From Mauremys mutica (Eukaryota; Chordata; Testudines; Geoemydidae), in contig NC_059077.1 of assembly GCF_020497125.1 (NCBI RefSeq), positions 27,169,340 through 27,233,339 on the forward strand: a DNA stretch of 64,000 nucleotides, read 5' to 3'. Numbering within the stretch: the first letter of the stretch is position 1; each line of letters begins with the position of its first letter. Of the stretch, positions 12,121-23,982 are shown in pieces. The notes beneath the pieces are model-generated. The model had not been told where the DNA came from. It saw only the letters and a list, made by a program, of their open reading frames with translations, and made no database searches. The position numbers were made by a program, and so were the translations under genes.

Positions 12121-13090
12121 TAGGGTGGATAAAAATCAGTGATTTAAAAAAAAATCAGATTTTTTTTTATTTAAATTGGATTTTTTTTATAAAATGCTTT
12201 TTGAGGAAAAAACCTATCTAAAGATAGTTTTAATTAAAATACATAATATCTCAAAGATATCTCATCATGGAATAGGGATTATAAATTCTAATTCTATAGT
12301 ATGAGACAATATATTCACATAATGTTTAAGAAAAGTTTTGTAAATTAATTCCAATCGTTCATGATTAGGGACCCAATCTTATAGGGTTCCAAGGGCTTCT
12401 GTATAGATTATTTAGGTTAATCTTTCTATCTACCCAATGGGACTCAGTGCTCAGTCTAGAAGATATCATCAGAGATGCTTAGTTTTGCAGTTCTCAAACT
12501 GTGAATTTGTGTCTCCAGAGATAACATGCTTGTTAACAGCAAAAATTCTTTTAAATAAATAAGAGGAGAGAGAGAGAGAGAGAGAGGTGAGAAATAACAG
12601 ACCTCAACCCTACTGTCCCTCTGCAAATTTGTGTACACAGAGTCAGTCCTTTACCTCTCTCTAAAATCTCAAAGTTTCAAAAAGTTCAATGACTAGAAGA
12701 TTGTTGGGGGCGGAATAGATCTGGACAAGGAGATGTCGTCTGCAGATAAATGTGAGAAGGGAGGGACAGGTAGTAGGAACAAAGGTGAAACTGTTTGAGC
12801 AGCATATTCCAGAAGTCTTGAGGTCTTTCTGAGTGTAGCCTTCATTGATTTGAGATCTATCATACCATTCTCTCACTAGAAGGGAAAACCTATAATGGCA
12901 GCAGGCTGTAAAAGAGGCCCAATTTGGGAATATTTTAATGAAGTTCCTCTACCTGTGGGTAAGACAGGCATGTGTGCAAAATGCAAACAGTGCAACAAAG
13001 AAATCCTTCTCAGGAGGAAGCTGTGTTGAAGATGATGAAAGGAACGTGTCTGAACATGCAGGATCTTCAGGTTGGTAAACTTTTTTATTT
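12121..13090 (+). mobile_element. 5' part of a hAT transposon with BED-finger transposase remnant
   Basis: The left end ('tagggtggataaaaatcag' followed by A/T runs) resembles the terminal region of a reptile hAT family. At 12893-13010 the + strand reads MAAGCKRGPIWEYFNEVPLP, then VGKTGMCAKCKQCNKEI, a BED-type zinc finger (W..F plus the CxxC pair) that begins hAT transposases. The frame then breaks and the rest of the transposase is missing. A (GA)n tract lies at 12565-12587. Confidence 0.65.
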
Positions 13091-13094
13091 CATA

Positions 13095-13490
13095 CATCTC
13101 TACCCCGATATAACGTGGGTTCGCATACAATGCGGTAACGCTCTGACACGCTGCTCTGAGCCGCATGTTAAGGGTGCCAGGCCAGGCCAGGCCCAAAGGG
13201 TTCGGTAAAGGGCAGAGGGTCTTGGGGGTGGTCAGGGGCTTTCTCCCCCTACCTCCTGGGCCTGGGGGCCAGAAGCTGTGGGAAGGCACTTTTGGGGGCC
13301 CCGCAGTCCCAGAGTGGCTCGGGGGATTAGCGGGGGGCTGGGAGCCGCCCGCTCTGCTTCCCTCGCCCTGACCCCAGCCATGTAGCTCTCACCAGCAGCG
13401 GCAGAAGCAGAGCCCTCTCCACTCCGCCAGCTCCCAGCCACATTGCTCCGCTTCCCACCCCAACCTGCCCGCACTCATCCTGAATGCCAG
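13095..13490. mobile_element. Truncated Tigger-like (pogo/mariner) element
   Basis: Begins after TA with 'catctctaccccgatataac', the same terminal sequence as the elements at 34214 and 35524. It then runs into GC-rich sequence with a gccaggccaggcc tandem near 13178. The opposite terminal repeat is absent, so the right boundary is approximate. It directly abuts the hAT remnant. Confidence 0.6.
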
Positions 13491-14204
13491 TGAGGCCCAT
13501 AACCTAGGTCCTCACATTCAGCCAATGTTTTAATCATACCAATTCTTTCTGCATAACACCTCTAAGATATGGCCTTTCCTATCCGACCACACAGCTAAAA
13601 TTAACTCTCTCTCTCTCTAGTCCAGGTGCTCATCATCTTGAATTACAATCAGGATCCAGGGAAAACCTGTGTGACAATCAGGATCCAGGGAAAAACCATC
13701 CGGACCCTGACTGTCTTATACTGCAACATCCTTCTTTGTGGCCTTGACAAATGCAATTTTGCCCCACCTAGATGCACTCAGAATGCTGTTTCAAATCATG
13801 TTCCCAGCCTGTTGCCTCACTTTTGTATCCCTCCATGGGCTTCTGCTTCTCTACTGCATCAAACATTTTCAAAGCTCCGTGTAATCTCTCATTCACTATC
13901 AAGATGTCGACTCTCGCTTCCATGCCACCACTCACCTCCAAACAAGCACCATTATGCTTTCTCCCATGGCTACCCTTCTCGCTTGATTAGAGCCCTGCCC
14001 CATTAACATCTACAAAGCTACCTCATTATCCTCCAAAACTCTCATTAAAACCCTTCCTTTCTATGACACTTACAAAAACCCCAAACCCTTGATAATGATT
14101 AGTCTGCTGCTTTGCTGAGACCACTGACTACCATACTGACCAATACTGTCTCATTGTTCCCTTGCACTTTCCCATCTGTCTGTATCCATCTGCTCTCTCG
14201 TTTT
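13491..14204. other. TTC33 intron with a small tandem duplication
   Basis: The unit 'acaatcaggatccagggaaa' occurs twice about 29 bp apart (from 13645 and from 13674). Otherwise nothing is recognised. Confidence 0.4.
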
Positions 14205-14317
14205 AGACTTAGCACTTTGGGGAAGGGTTGGTCTTTTTGATCTATGTTTGTACAGTACCTAGCACACTGGGATCCTGGTCCATGATTAAGGCTATGGTAA
14301 GATAAATAATAATACTG
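14205..14317 (+). repeat. Old interspersed retroposon tail
   Basis: The sequence 'tatgtttgtacagtacctag' with 'cacactgggatcctggtcca' is a tail shared with 30255-30362 and 48990-49060 in this window. It ends in an aat-rich run. The family is abundant in sauropsids; I cannot assign its name with certainty. Confidence 0.5.
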
Positions 14318-15456
14318 AGTGCTGTTTCCCAAGGATGGTGTCTTCAATAGTACTAGTGGTGTTCCCCAAAGGTCAGTCCTAGGACCAATCCTATTCAACT
14401 TATTCATAAATGATCTGGAGAAAGGGGTAAACAGTGAGGTTGCAGAGTTTGCAGATGATACTAAACTGCTCAAGATAGTTAAGACCAAAGCAGACTCTCT
14501 CTTCAAAAAGATCTCACAAAACTAAGAGATAGGGCAACAAAATGGCAAATGAAATGTAATGTGGATAAATGTAAAGTAATGCACATTGGAAAAAATAACC
14601 CCAACTATACATACAATATAGCTAATTATCTACAACTAATCAGGAAAGAGATCTTGAACTCATCGTGGATAGTTCTCTGAAGACGTCCACGCAGTGTGCA
14701 GAGGCAGTCAAAAAAGCAAACAGGATGTTAGGAATCATTAAAAAGGGGATAGAGAATAAAACAGAGAATATCTTATTGCCCTTATAAAAATCTATGGTAC
14801 ACCCATATCTTGAATACTGTGTACAGATGTGGTCTCATCTCAAAAAAGATATACTGGCATTAGAAAAGGTTCAGAGAAGGGCAACTAAAATGATTAGGGG
14901 GTTGGAATGGGTCCCATATGAGGAGAGATTAAAGAGGCTAGGACTTTTCAGCTTAGAAAAGAAGAATCTAAGGGGGGATATGATAGAGGTATATAAAAAT
15001 CATCATTGGTGTGAAGAAAGTGAATAAGGAAACGTTATTTACTTGTTCCCATAATATAAGAATTAGGGGCCACCAAATGAAATTAATTGGCAGCAGGTTT
15101 AAAACAAATAAAAGGAAGTTCTTCACACAGCGTACAGTCAACTTGTGGAACTCCTTGCCTGAGGAGTTTTTGAAGGCTAGGACTATAACAGGGTTTAAAA
15201 GAGAACTAGATAAATGCATGGAAGTTAAGTCCATTAATGGCTATTAGCCAGGATGGGTAAGGAATGGTGTCCCTAGCCTCTGTTTGTCAGAGGGTGCAGA
15301 TGGATGGGAGGAGAGAGATCACTTGATCATTACCTGTTAGGTTCACTCCCTCTGCGGCACCTGGCATTGGCCACTGTCGGCAGACAGGATACTGGGCTGG
15401 ATAGACCTTTGGTCTGATCCAGTATGCCCATTCTTATGTTATGTTCTTACGAGCAT
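14318..15456 (+). pseudogene. CR1 LINE, 3' part of reverse-transcriptase ORF and 3' end
   Basis: The + strand reads [20 protein letters not shown] and then [12 protein letters not shown], the CR1 reverse transcriptase region including the catalytic F/YADD motif (here FADD). CR1-type C-terminal sequence follows ([33 protein letters not shown]), separated by frameshifts. The last 200 bp are the typical CR1 3' end ('ggtctgatccagtatgccca', then a short microsatellite-like end). 5' truncated, non-functional. Confidence 0.88.
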
Positions 15457-15840
15457 GGGTGAACTGTGATTATTCAGAGGTTTATAATTTAGCCAAATTT
15501 GGGCAAATTTTCACAGGGAACAGCAAAAGGCACATCCTAGGCATCAAAGTAACCCTCCCCCTTGCCAAATGTCAAGGCCCTGTTCCAAAATATGAAGGTA
15601 TTAAAGCTTCACAGAAAAATTTTTGTAAGAATTTTTTTAAGATGGGTAAAACTTTTTTTTCCTAATCTCTTTATCAGAAACAGATGAAACTTTTAAGAAA
15701 AATCAGCAGCTTGGGAAATTTCAGACCAAATGGTTAAAGTTTGCGGCTGTAAGTGACTGAAAACAGGGTCTTATAATGGGAAGTGTTGGGCAACTTTTGC
15801 CTGCGGGTGGCTTTACCAGGTCTACCGATAACAATCCTAA
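15457..15840 (+). repeat. Unclassified interspersed repeat, copy 1
   Basis: Shares 'gtgactgaaaacagg', then 'ttataatgg' and upstream 'aaatttcag' blocks, in the same order, with 48390-48770. No coding potential or terminal repeats seen. Confidence 0.45.
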
Positions 15841-17220
15841 AATTATTTATAAAAGAACAGTTAGGGTTTTAGAAAACTGCAGGCATTTCTCATTTATAGA
15901 TTTGGAAAATGGGAAAGCTCAGTGGGTAAGTGCAGTTACAGAATGAGTAAAAGTGAGTTTGGTGGGAGCACCTAAATGTAACTAAGACTTTCAAGAGAGG
16001 TCAAAGACTGGAGTAACAGAAGTGTAGCAGATTAGGATTCAGGTGTATTGGCAGAGTTTTGTGAGGAATGCTTCTTATGCCTGACTGTTATAACCTTTTA
16101 CTTTTATGAGCACCAAATTCTTCCAAAGAAACATGATTTTTTTTATTATATATTTGCTCTAGAATTGATGGAAAATGGCCAAAGTTTAGCTCATTTGACA
16201 AGATATTAAAGTAAATTATACATTAAACAATTAAAACAAATCAATTTTGGTTCTGATTGGATAATCATCAACTTTCATATACTGAAGAACAGATTGAAAG
16301 TATTAACTATTTGCTATCTAACTTACTGTTTTGTTGCAAATGAATCAACTAATGGATTGGCAATGAAAGAATATTTTGTGCCATCAGTTTAAAGACTGAG
16401 TCACATTTCCTCTGTTCTTTCTTCTTACATCAAAGTGTCTGCACTGTTTCATTAAATTTTCACTGTACATCTCTCTTATTTTTGATGGATAATTTAACAC
16501 TTGATAATCCTTATTACCTACGATATATTTTCCCATTTTCACTGTGCATGCTGCCAGAGAAAGCACAGATGTCCAAAGTGTATGTTTTTCTTGGTTGCAA
16601 TTTTTGGCTACTTCCAATTAGAGGACATGCAGCTTTCTCAGACCCCAGGGTTCCTCTCTACCACTTTTGCCCCCCAAGTTGGCTTGGGAATAGCCACTTG
16701 GGATAGTATTATTGTCTCCCACGGAAAACCAATGGATTGGAAAAAGCTACAAACCAAGTCCATATTGTGGATGCAGAGAAAGTGTTGTCTTCTCCTCTTT
16801 GGTGAGACTATCAGAGGCATTAAAGTGACCATCTAACCATGCAAAGTCTGAAGTACGGAGTGCCTACTCTCTCGCCCCATCAATACTGGAAGCATGGCTA
16901 GTTAGCCTAAGTGCAGTGCTACCATTAGACTCCTGCTAGTTTAGCTCTAGCAGTCTAGTCCTAGCTTCACCTCAGCTCCACTTCCCCCAGCTTCTGGCCA
17001 AACACTCCCTTAATACTGTGCACTAGAATGACACTGTTGCTGGCTTTGTGGTTGGAGAAATATGCCTTAACAAGAAAAAATTGATTTCACACCAAAACCT
17101 GATGAATATACCAATATTTACAGAACACACAAAAATAAAGAACTACAAGCTGAATAATGTAAAGAAAAGCTCGATGCCAATTTTTTGGCTGAAACAAATA
17201 TAAAATGTTTGCTCTGTTGC
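15841..17220. other. TTC33 intron, no features recognised
   Basis: AT-rich sequence; short open frames around 16384-16836 on both strands show no recognisable domain. Confidence 0.4.
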
Positions 17221-17326
17221 TGTAGTTGTGTTGGTCAGAATATGAGAGAGACAAGTAAGTGAGTTAATATATTGGACCAACTTCTGCTGGTCTAATAAAA
17301 AATATTACCTCACTTGCCTTGTCTCA
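17221..17326 (-). repeat. Old inverted-arm retroposon copy (same family as 63466-63656)
   Basis: The left part reads, reversed, as the family tail ('ttgtctctctcatattctga', 'ccaacacaactac'). The right part (17288-17326) repeats the adjoining segment in the other orientation ('tctaataaaaaatattacct'), so the copy folds back on itself. Diverged; no clear target duplication. Confidence 0.55.
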
Positions 17327-18439
17327 CAAAACTAAAACAAACAATTGTTAAAAGTTTAATTGCGTCTCTATTTTGTATTTGTGTTCTTAATAGAAAAGCA
17401 AGTGTCCACTTATGATTTTAATATTAATGGCAGAGTTATACTATTCCAACACTGCTCAAAACAGTATTTTACTTACTGCAAAATATTCTGCATACTGTGT
17501 CCTTCTTAGGAGAAAAGAATATTATAACAGTGTGATAAAACATAATGCCTTAATCCTACACAGAACTATAAAAATCAGTTTTGAGTTGTGATTTGTTTCC
17601 CTTAGGATGGCAGCAGCCTGGTCTGAAACATCACAGATTTGACTGCTTTACACTGGAACCACTAACTCAGAAGTTACATGGACTAATAAATGTCACACAC
17701 TGTGTTGGCATTCCCACTGATTATCATATATTTGTATTTCTAATTAGCTAAATTTGGCAAATGACACAGGAATACAACTAAAATCTGGAAATGGTTTATG
17801 TCAGAATTTATAATAGAAACTTCCAATGTAATACAAGAGTTGGCTAGATAATAATATTGGGTATATCTGGCATATGCGCATTCTAGCAGAAATGCAACAC
17901 TTTGCTCTTTGTTGATCTGCAAACCCCATTTTACCAAAGAGACATGATGCTCTATACCCAATTTCTCTACGAAGTAGTAACAGAAGAATGATATAGAGAG
18001 TTCTCATATTACCAAGACTTCATTACTTTTATTAAATATACTACAGAACATTTACTAGTATTCCGTGAACTATTATCAAATAATTACATAACTAACTATA
18101 TTAATTTATTAATATATAAATAAATAAAGAACACTTAGTGTTGGTTTGTTTTATGTTTGTTCTCTTATTTGTCAATTTGCAAACGTCTATAACAGTGTCA
18201 GTTAGCAAAATTCTGCTTTACGCAGCTTTCTTATTTTTGTTTTACAAAAACCCAGAACCCATTTTGTTTTTCCTCATGAAAAGCTATTGTACTGATGAAG
18301 ATCCTAAAGTGTAGGAAAAATTACTGTTTAATTTGTCTTTGGCAGTACAGTGAAATCAACCTTTAATGACCCACTTATAATGACTAAAGTGTAGTGAAGG
18401 ATCCGAATTGTTTCCATGCATTTCAACAGATGAGAAGGC
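17327..18439. other. TTC33 intron, no features recognised
   Basis: Very AT-rich, especially 18030-18130. Nothing recognisable. Confidence 0.4.
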
Positions 18440-18859
18440 TACTTACTTTAACTGGAGGTTTTTCGAGATATGTGGGGTCCCTATCTGGATTTCAAGCATG
18501 GGTGCGCATGTGCGCCATGTGCCAGAGCTGTTCATAGTAGTGTCCATTGATCTGCACGCACATCATGCGTTGACTACGTGGTGCATCTAAGGCTTTAAGA
18601 GGCTGCACAGGTTGATGCCGCTCCAGTTCCTTCTTAGCAGGCAGTAGGAGAGCCCGAAGCAGTGAGGATGGAGGGCAGAACTGGAATCCAGATAGGGACC
18701 ACATACCTCAATAAACCTCCAGTTACAGTAAGTAACCTTCTCTTCTTCGAGTGCTGGTCCCTATGTGGATTCCAAGTGTGGGAGAGTAGCAAGCAGTACT
18801 CAGGAAGGAGGCAGGTCTCTCGAGAGGACCAACTGCATAGGACTGCATGCCCAATGATG

Positions 18860-19466
18860 GCACCCATCACCGTGGAGGGAGCAACAGAATAATGCATGGA
18901 GAACGTGTGTATGGAGGACCAGGTCGCTGCCCAGCATATGTCCTGCCAAGGTACGTCTGCAAGGAAGGAGGATGTGGTAGCATGAGCCCATGTCGAATGG
19001 GCTGTGACCCTGAGTGGAAGTGTTGCTCCCGAGAGATCGTAGCATGTTTCAATGCAGTGGGAGATCCACTTGGAGAGGCGTTGAAAGGATATGGCAGAGC
19101 CTTGGCAACGTTCGGCGACAGCGATGAAGAGTCGCGGAGATGTGCGGAAGGCTCATGTTCAGTGGAGGTAAAAGGCCAGTGCCCATCAAACATCAAAGGA
19201 GTGGAAGGCATGTTCTAGGGAGGAGGTGTGGGGTTCAGAGTAGAAGACTGGGAGAGGTATACTATGGTTGAAGTGAAAGGAGGAAGCCATCTTGGGAAGG
19301 AATTTGGGGCGGAGGCGCAGGGAGACTTTATCTTTATGGAAGACTGTAAACGGGGGGGATCTACCATCACAGTCGCTAGCTCACTGACATGACGTGCTGA
19401 GGTGATGGCCACCAGGAAGATAACCTTCACGAGATGTGGGCAAGGAAACAGGTGGCAAGGGCTCAA
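18860..19466 (-). pseudogene. DIRS tyrosine recombinase remnant
   Basis: Begins LVKVIFLVAITSARHVSELA, matching the N-terminal catalytic-Arg region of DIRS recombinases (ARRVSEL), here with Arg to His. After frameshifts it continues TAHSTWAHATTSSFLADVPW and then QDICWAATWSSIHTFSMHY. The catalytic HxxR box reads HSTW: the arginine codon appears changed to TGG. Both changes fit decay of CG dinucleotides and indicate an inactive enzyme. Confidence 0.78.
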
Positions 19467-19638
19467 AAAAAGGGTTGGTGAGTGCCGAGAGGATGAGATT
19501 GAGGTTCTGGGTGGGGACAGATGGGTTGTTTTACGGGAGGAAAAACATTGAGTCGTCCCTGGAGAAATCTGGAGGTCGTCAGATAAGTGAAGATGGAGAA
19601 GCCATCCATGGGAGGAAGGAAGGCACTGAGAGAGGCTA

Positions 19639-19729
19639 CAAAAACGAGGAGTCCGATGGCACCTTAAAGACTAGCAGATTTATTTGGGCATAAGCTTTCA
19701 TGGGTAAAAAACCCACTTCTTCAGATGCA
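19639..19729 (-). mobile_element. Short retroposon unit nested in the DIRS element
   Basis: A 91-bp insertion flanked by 'gagagaggcta' on both sides (19628-19638 and 19730-19740). On the - strand it reads GCATCTGAAGAAGTGGG, a short loop, ACCCAT, GAAAGCTTATGC, and ends in CTCGTTTTTG. It corresponds to a single arm of the palindromic copies at 28010 and 34377, without the 'gactaacacggctac' tail. It post-dates the DIRS insertion. Confidence 0.75.
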
Positions 19730-20282
19730 GAGAGAGGCTAAATGAACTCAGCTAGAGCAATGCACCAGGCCCAAGTGGTGGAGATGAAGGAGGTAGTTTA
19801 GAAGTGTAGGAATGGAGATACAGTTGGTAGGAATGTTATTTCAGCTTGCCCAGGCTGAAAAGTGACACCATTTGGCAGAGCAGCAGGTGAAAATGGAGAG
19901 TTATCTGCTATTAGTGAGGATGCTGCGGATGGGTGTAGTGCAGGCTTGGTTTACACTGGATCCCCAACCAAATACCAAGCCCAATATTGGCGAGGCCAAA
20001 AGGGGGCTATAAGGATCACTGTGGCTCGATCCTTGCGTATTTTGCATAGGACCTGGGGAAGGACGGGGTTTGGGGGAAATGCACAGAGTAGATGTGCAGG
20101 CCAGGGAACGAGAAGGGCATTGCCTAGAGAGTCTGGGCCCAGGCCTCCTTGGGAACAGAACAGGGGTAGTTTGCTGTTCTGTGGTGTTGCAAAGAGATCG
20201 CAGTGAGGCATGCCCCATTGATAGAAGAGGGACTGGAGAGTGGGGTCATGGAGTTCTCACTCATGGTTGGCGTGGAAAGACA

Positions 20283-20684
20283 TCAGTCTGCCAGAGAGTT
20301 GCTGGTGCCTGGGAGGTGTATGGCATGTAGCGTGATTTGGTGGTGGAGGCACCAATTCCACAGGTGGATGGCTTCCGCGCACAGAGAGGGGGATCGGGTG
20401 CCACCTTGTTTGTTTATATAGACAACTGCCATCATGTTTGAGAATACAAGGATGTGATAGGAGTGGAGGAAGTTTAGAAAGGCTTGGCAGGCCAGATGGA
20501 CTGCTCGGAGCTCGAGGATGTTGATGTGCACCCGTGCTTCTTGCATGGACCAGAGACCCTGAGCTGTGTGGTTGTCAGGGTGGGTGCCCCAGCCAACTAA
20601 GGACGAGTCTGTGGTGAGGGTGGCGGTGGGTGTGGGGGTGTGAATGGCATGCCCACCACGACTGTGGAGGGGTTGTACCACCAC
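20283..20684 (-). pseudogene. DIRS RNase H domain remnant
   Basis: Reads TLTTDSSLVGWGTHPDNHTA, INILELRAVHLACQAFLNFL, then VVYINKQGGTRSPSLCAEAI and HAIHLPGTSNSLAD. The first Asp (TDSS) and the Glu (ILEL) of the RNase H active site are present. The usual TDN motif reads FSNMM, so the third catalytic acid is lost. The stretch is open for 133 codons but lies inside a degenerate element. Confidence 0.82.
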
Positions 20685-21190
20685 GAGAGGAAGGTCAGTA
20701 CGTGGATGGGAAGGACCAGCAGCTTGGTGAGGGAGTCTACCTGTGGATTATAGACTGTTCAGTGGCAATGTTGGAGGCTGTGCATATGGAGACAGACATG
20801 TGGTGTAATAGCAGTGCAAGACGCCATATGTCCTAGAAGGGGAGAAATCTAACGAAGAACCTAACTGGCTACGGACAAAAACCAGACAACTTCCTAACTA
20901 ACCAAGCAAGGAAATGATATACAGTGAAAAAGGTTGAACGCAGTACTCTTAGGTGACTACGAGCATGGAGGGGCAGGGTTTCAACTCTGGCCATGTAGCG
21001 GTAAGAGGGAACTGGAACTGCGTCAACCTGCACAGCCTCTTAAAAGCCTCGGATACACCACATGGTCGACGCACGATGCGGGTCAATGGACAATACTATG
21101 AACTGTTCTGGCTCCAGTGCATGGCATGCATGCACATCCACGCTTGGAATCCACATGAGGATCAGCACTCGAAGGAGAGTGGTAAATAGT

Positions 21191-21330
21191 TTAGTCACCC
21201 AAGGATCTGTACTGGGACCAGTGCTGTTCAACATATTCATATGTGATCTGGGAAAAGGGTAAACAGTAAAGTGACAAAGTCTGCACATGATTCAAAATAG
21301 ATACCGTAAATCCAAAACAGACTGTGAAAA
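21191..21330 (+). repeat. CR1 reverse-transcriptase fragment
   Basis: Translates as VTQGSVLGPVLFNIFICDLG before stops, the same CR1 RT block as at 14318. It directly adjoins the DIRS end. Confidence 0.65.
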
Positions 21331-22604
21331 GCTGTAAAGTCTGACCTCCTGCAGAACACAGGCTATATAATTTCACCGGTGAGTCAATGTGCCAGACTTT
21401 AGATATGCATGAGTTTGTAAGTAAAACATCTTCATCTTGTGATATCAAGACAATAGAAAATAGACACTGTTTATATGTAGTATACAGCTTTCAAATGTTA
21501 TTTATGTCATATTTTTTCAAATACAGTAAAGGCACTAGTCCTCACTGATGCTTCTATTTAAAATAATAATAATAATAATAATTAAGTGATCCAGCCAAAA
21601 AAACAAACAAAAAAAGAAAACACTTCATATTAATTTCTCATAAATAACCAAAGAAATATCAGCCAAAACATTACACCTTTAATCATTCTCTCTTCAATAG
21701 GACTCTGAATTCCCTGTAAATGTATTATTCTTGGATCATCACATAGCTGCTCAACTCCATGTATTACAAACGATCAAATAAAATAAAGTAAATATTTTTT
21801 TATTTCAGAATCCATTATTAGTCATTTTACTGCTGGCCTTTTGCATTTGTTTTCATCAATAGTTCTGCTTGGTTGTGCTTTCAAATTAACACAGCCAGAA
21901 AACTGTGTACATAGATATGAATGTCACATATGTTTAATTATCACAAACATTCGTGTCTCACCCATATTGCTCTTTATTATAGGATAGCTGGTTTGAATGA
22001 TATTTGAGATAGATATTATTAATTATAGCCACCGTTTTATTTGTAGTTCCAGTTCATTAGTCAATGCGTTCATGTGAGCTTTTCGTAGGAAACTGTTTTT
22101 TTATCTTTATAATTTGGTCCTGAGACACAATGATCAGAAGTCCTGCACTCTGCTACACTAGCCTTAACCATCCACTTGTTTACTTCTGTCATAAACATCT
22201 CCATACTTTCTTACATACTGACTGCTATGCGTGGCATGACTTCCCTGAACTAGTCCAGAAGACCATCACCCACTCCTCCTTCACAAGATCTACTTCTTCT
22301 GAAACACTAACAAGGAAAGGTAAGTTGAGGAGCAGCTGGGTATAACTGTTGTGTACCTACTCATTTATCAGTACTCTTATATACACACACACACACACAC
22401 ACACAAGTACGTATGTACAGTATGCATAAGGACAATGCAATTGCCCAGTAAAAGTGTTATTGCAACCTATATTTATTCATTTATTTTGTTAAAGAATTTT
22501 AAACCGTTTTTTAAAAAAATCAACAACATTAACTTGCAAGCTTTCAGCTCAATGCAATTGCATCTCTCTGTATATTTTATTTTACACAATGTATGAACCA
22601 GCAG
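21331..22604. repeat. TTC33 intron with simple repeats
   Basis: An (AAT)n tract at 21559-21581, an A-rich stretch to 21620, and an (AC)n tract at 22382-22405. No gene or transposon recognised in the remainder. Confidence 0.5.
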
Positions 22605-23176
22605 GGCTGGAACCAGAGACTATGGGGATTTTGGGTGGCTGATGCCACCACATCATCACAGGAGGCTTAGATTGGGCTCCTACAGGAGGGCCCTGTAGGG
22701 CTGGGCTTAGCAGAAAGTACCACGCAGCAGGACCTGAGTGGCAGCGCCTCACAGACCATCGATTGGCCGGTACCAATACTTAAACCAGGAAGCATGGAAG
22801 AGAGCTGTCTGAGGAACACCACAGACTACTTGCCTCTCTCTGCTCCAGACCCTGCTTGCAACAGACCCTAAACTCTAGCTTCCGACCCTGGTTTGTCCTT
22901 GACTTCGCTATTTAATTGTTATCTGTAACCTGGTGCCCAGCCCTGATCTCCTGGTAACCTGACCCTGTCTGCCTCCTGACACCTGACTTTCAGTCTGCCC
23001 TTTGATCTTCCTTGGACTTTGGCCTACCGGTGACTTCACCTTACCTGCTTCCTAATCCCTGATTTTCCATCTGCCCACTTGCCTGTCTTGATCTCCTTGT
23101 ACCTGATTTGGCTGGACTACCAACTCCTGCTCCAACCACTAGGTCTGACCACCAATGTCCCAGTCATAACACATAA
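22605..23176 (+). mobile_element. LTR-type element, CT-rich (probable Gypsy-like LTR)
   Basis: A pyrimidine-rich stretch with many 'ctgac' / 'cctga' motifs, ending near 'aaccactaggtctgaccacc' and 'gtcataaca'. Turtle LTR retrotransposon ends have this composition. No coding region or flanking duplication was found, so the call rests on composition and the terminal motif. Confidence 0.4.
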
Positions 23177-23850
23177 GCACCCATCACACTTATCTCTGGG
23201 CACATGTACCTACATTTCTTAAACACAATGTAAAACTTATTATCAGTGCCAAACTAGGTATAATAGAGGGTTATAATATTTGATCCCCAAAATTAAGTAT
23301 TCTAGTGGAGAAGACAACTCAATCTTGGTTTCATATAGATTTGCTAAATTCATAAACTTCTCCTTGCAGAAAAGAATAAGGTCTTGTTTAGATGATTATT
23401 TTAGCCACTGATGTAGCTGCAACGGTACAAACCCCTATTATAGACAAGCTGAGCCAATGTAGACCATGACTTGAACAGGTGCAGTGAACATTGATTTCAA
23501 ATCATGGTAAACTGCACTGCATCGTGATAGGCAATAGAAATCTGTACTTGTGTAGTTAGATAAGTGTAACAATACTATTGGTTAAATCTCTCATGTGAAT
23601 AAGATGAATGGCTTTGATCTGGCCAGGTCTTTCACAAACCCAACCATAATGTTATACAGGAAATGTTTGTTAAGAAACAAAGTAGGAGAGCTTACTGGAA
23701 ATAAAAGGAACAATAATCCTTTGCCTTGTTTACATTCGAGTTTTATAAGGAAATTAAATTACTATGGCATTTTGGTATTTTTACTCTATCACGTGTGGTT
23801 CTGAATTCATGATTTGCATGTTCCATTCTTTGATAAGGCTGTTTTCTTAC
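23177..23850. other. TTC33 intron, no features recognised
   Basis: AT-rich sequence up to the splice donor of the next exon. Confidence 0.4.
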
Positions 23851-23982
23851 CAGTCCTATTTCTCCTAATCCAAGCTGAGCACGTCCCAAAGTCTGCCATG
23901 CCTCCCAAGAATGTGGATTTCTCTGGATGGCCATTTCTGCTGCATGCACTGCTGGGAACATCTCATGTAGAGCCATCAAGAC
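23851..23982 (-). CDS. TTC33: TTC33 internal coding exon (TPR repeat)
   Basis: Exactly 44 codons: VLMALHEMFPAVHAAEMAIQ, then RNPHSWEAWQTLGRAQLGLG and EIGL. This forms a TPR helix-turn-helix with the W-x-x-L-G pattern of the second helix (AWQTLGRAQLGLGE). On the - strand the acceptor is ...tttcatag before GTC at 23982, and the donor is gtaaga after 23851; both introns are phase 0 here. It joins AIRSFQ of the next exon. The residue before the junction is Gly-Leu, where I recall Ile-Leu in mammals. Intact. Confidence 0.93.

Larger units (their letters stand above)
18440..21190 (-). mobile_element. DIRS1-type tyrosine-recombinase retrotransposon, degenerate
   Basis: On the - strand the order RNase H (20684-20283) then tyrosine recombinase (about 19466-18870) matches DIRS elements, which use a recombinase rather than an integrase. 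Terminal inverted repeats are visible: 'ctggtccctatgtggattcc' near 18757-18776 is mirrored by 'ggaatccacatgaggatcag' near 21146-21165, and the left end carries an extra internal fold-back (18460-18500 against 18678-18720). A 91-bp retroposon is nested at 19639-19729. gag and most of the RT are not recognisable. Confidence 0.85.

Noticed and set aside
12876..13474. Antisense open frames over the hAT/Tigger junction
   Set aside because: They run opposite to the recognisable BED-finger remnant and through GC-rich MITE sequence, with no domain of their own.
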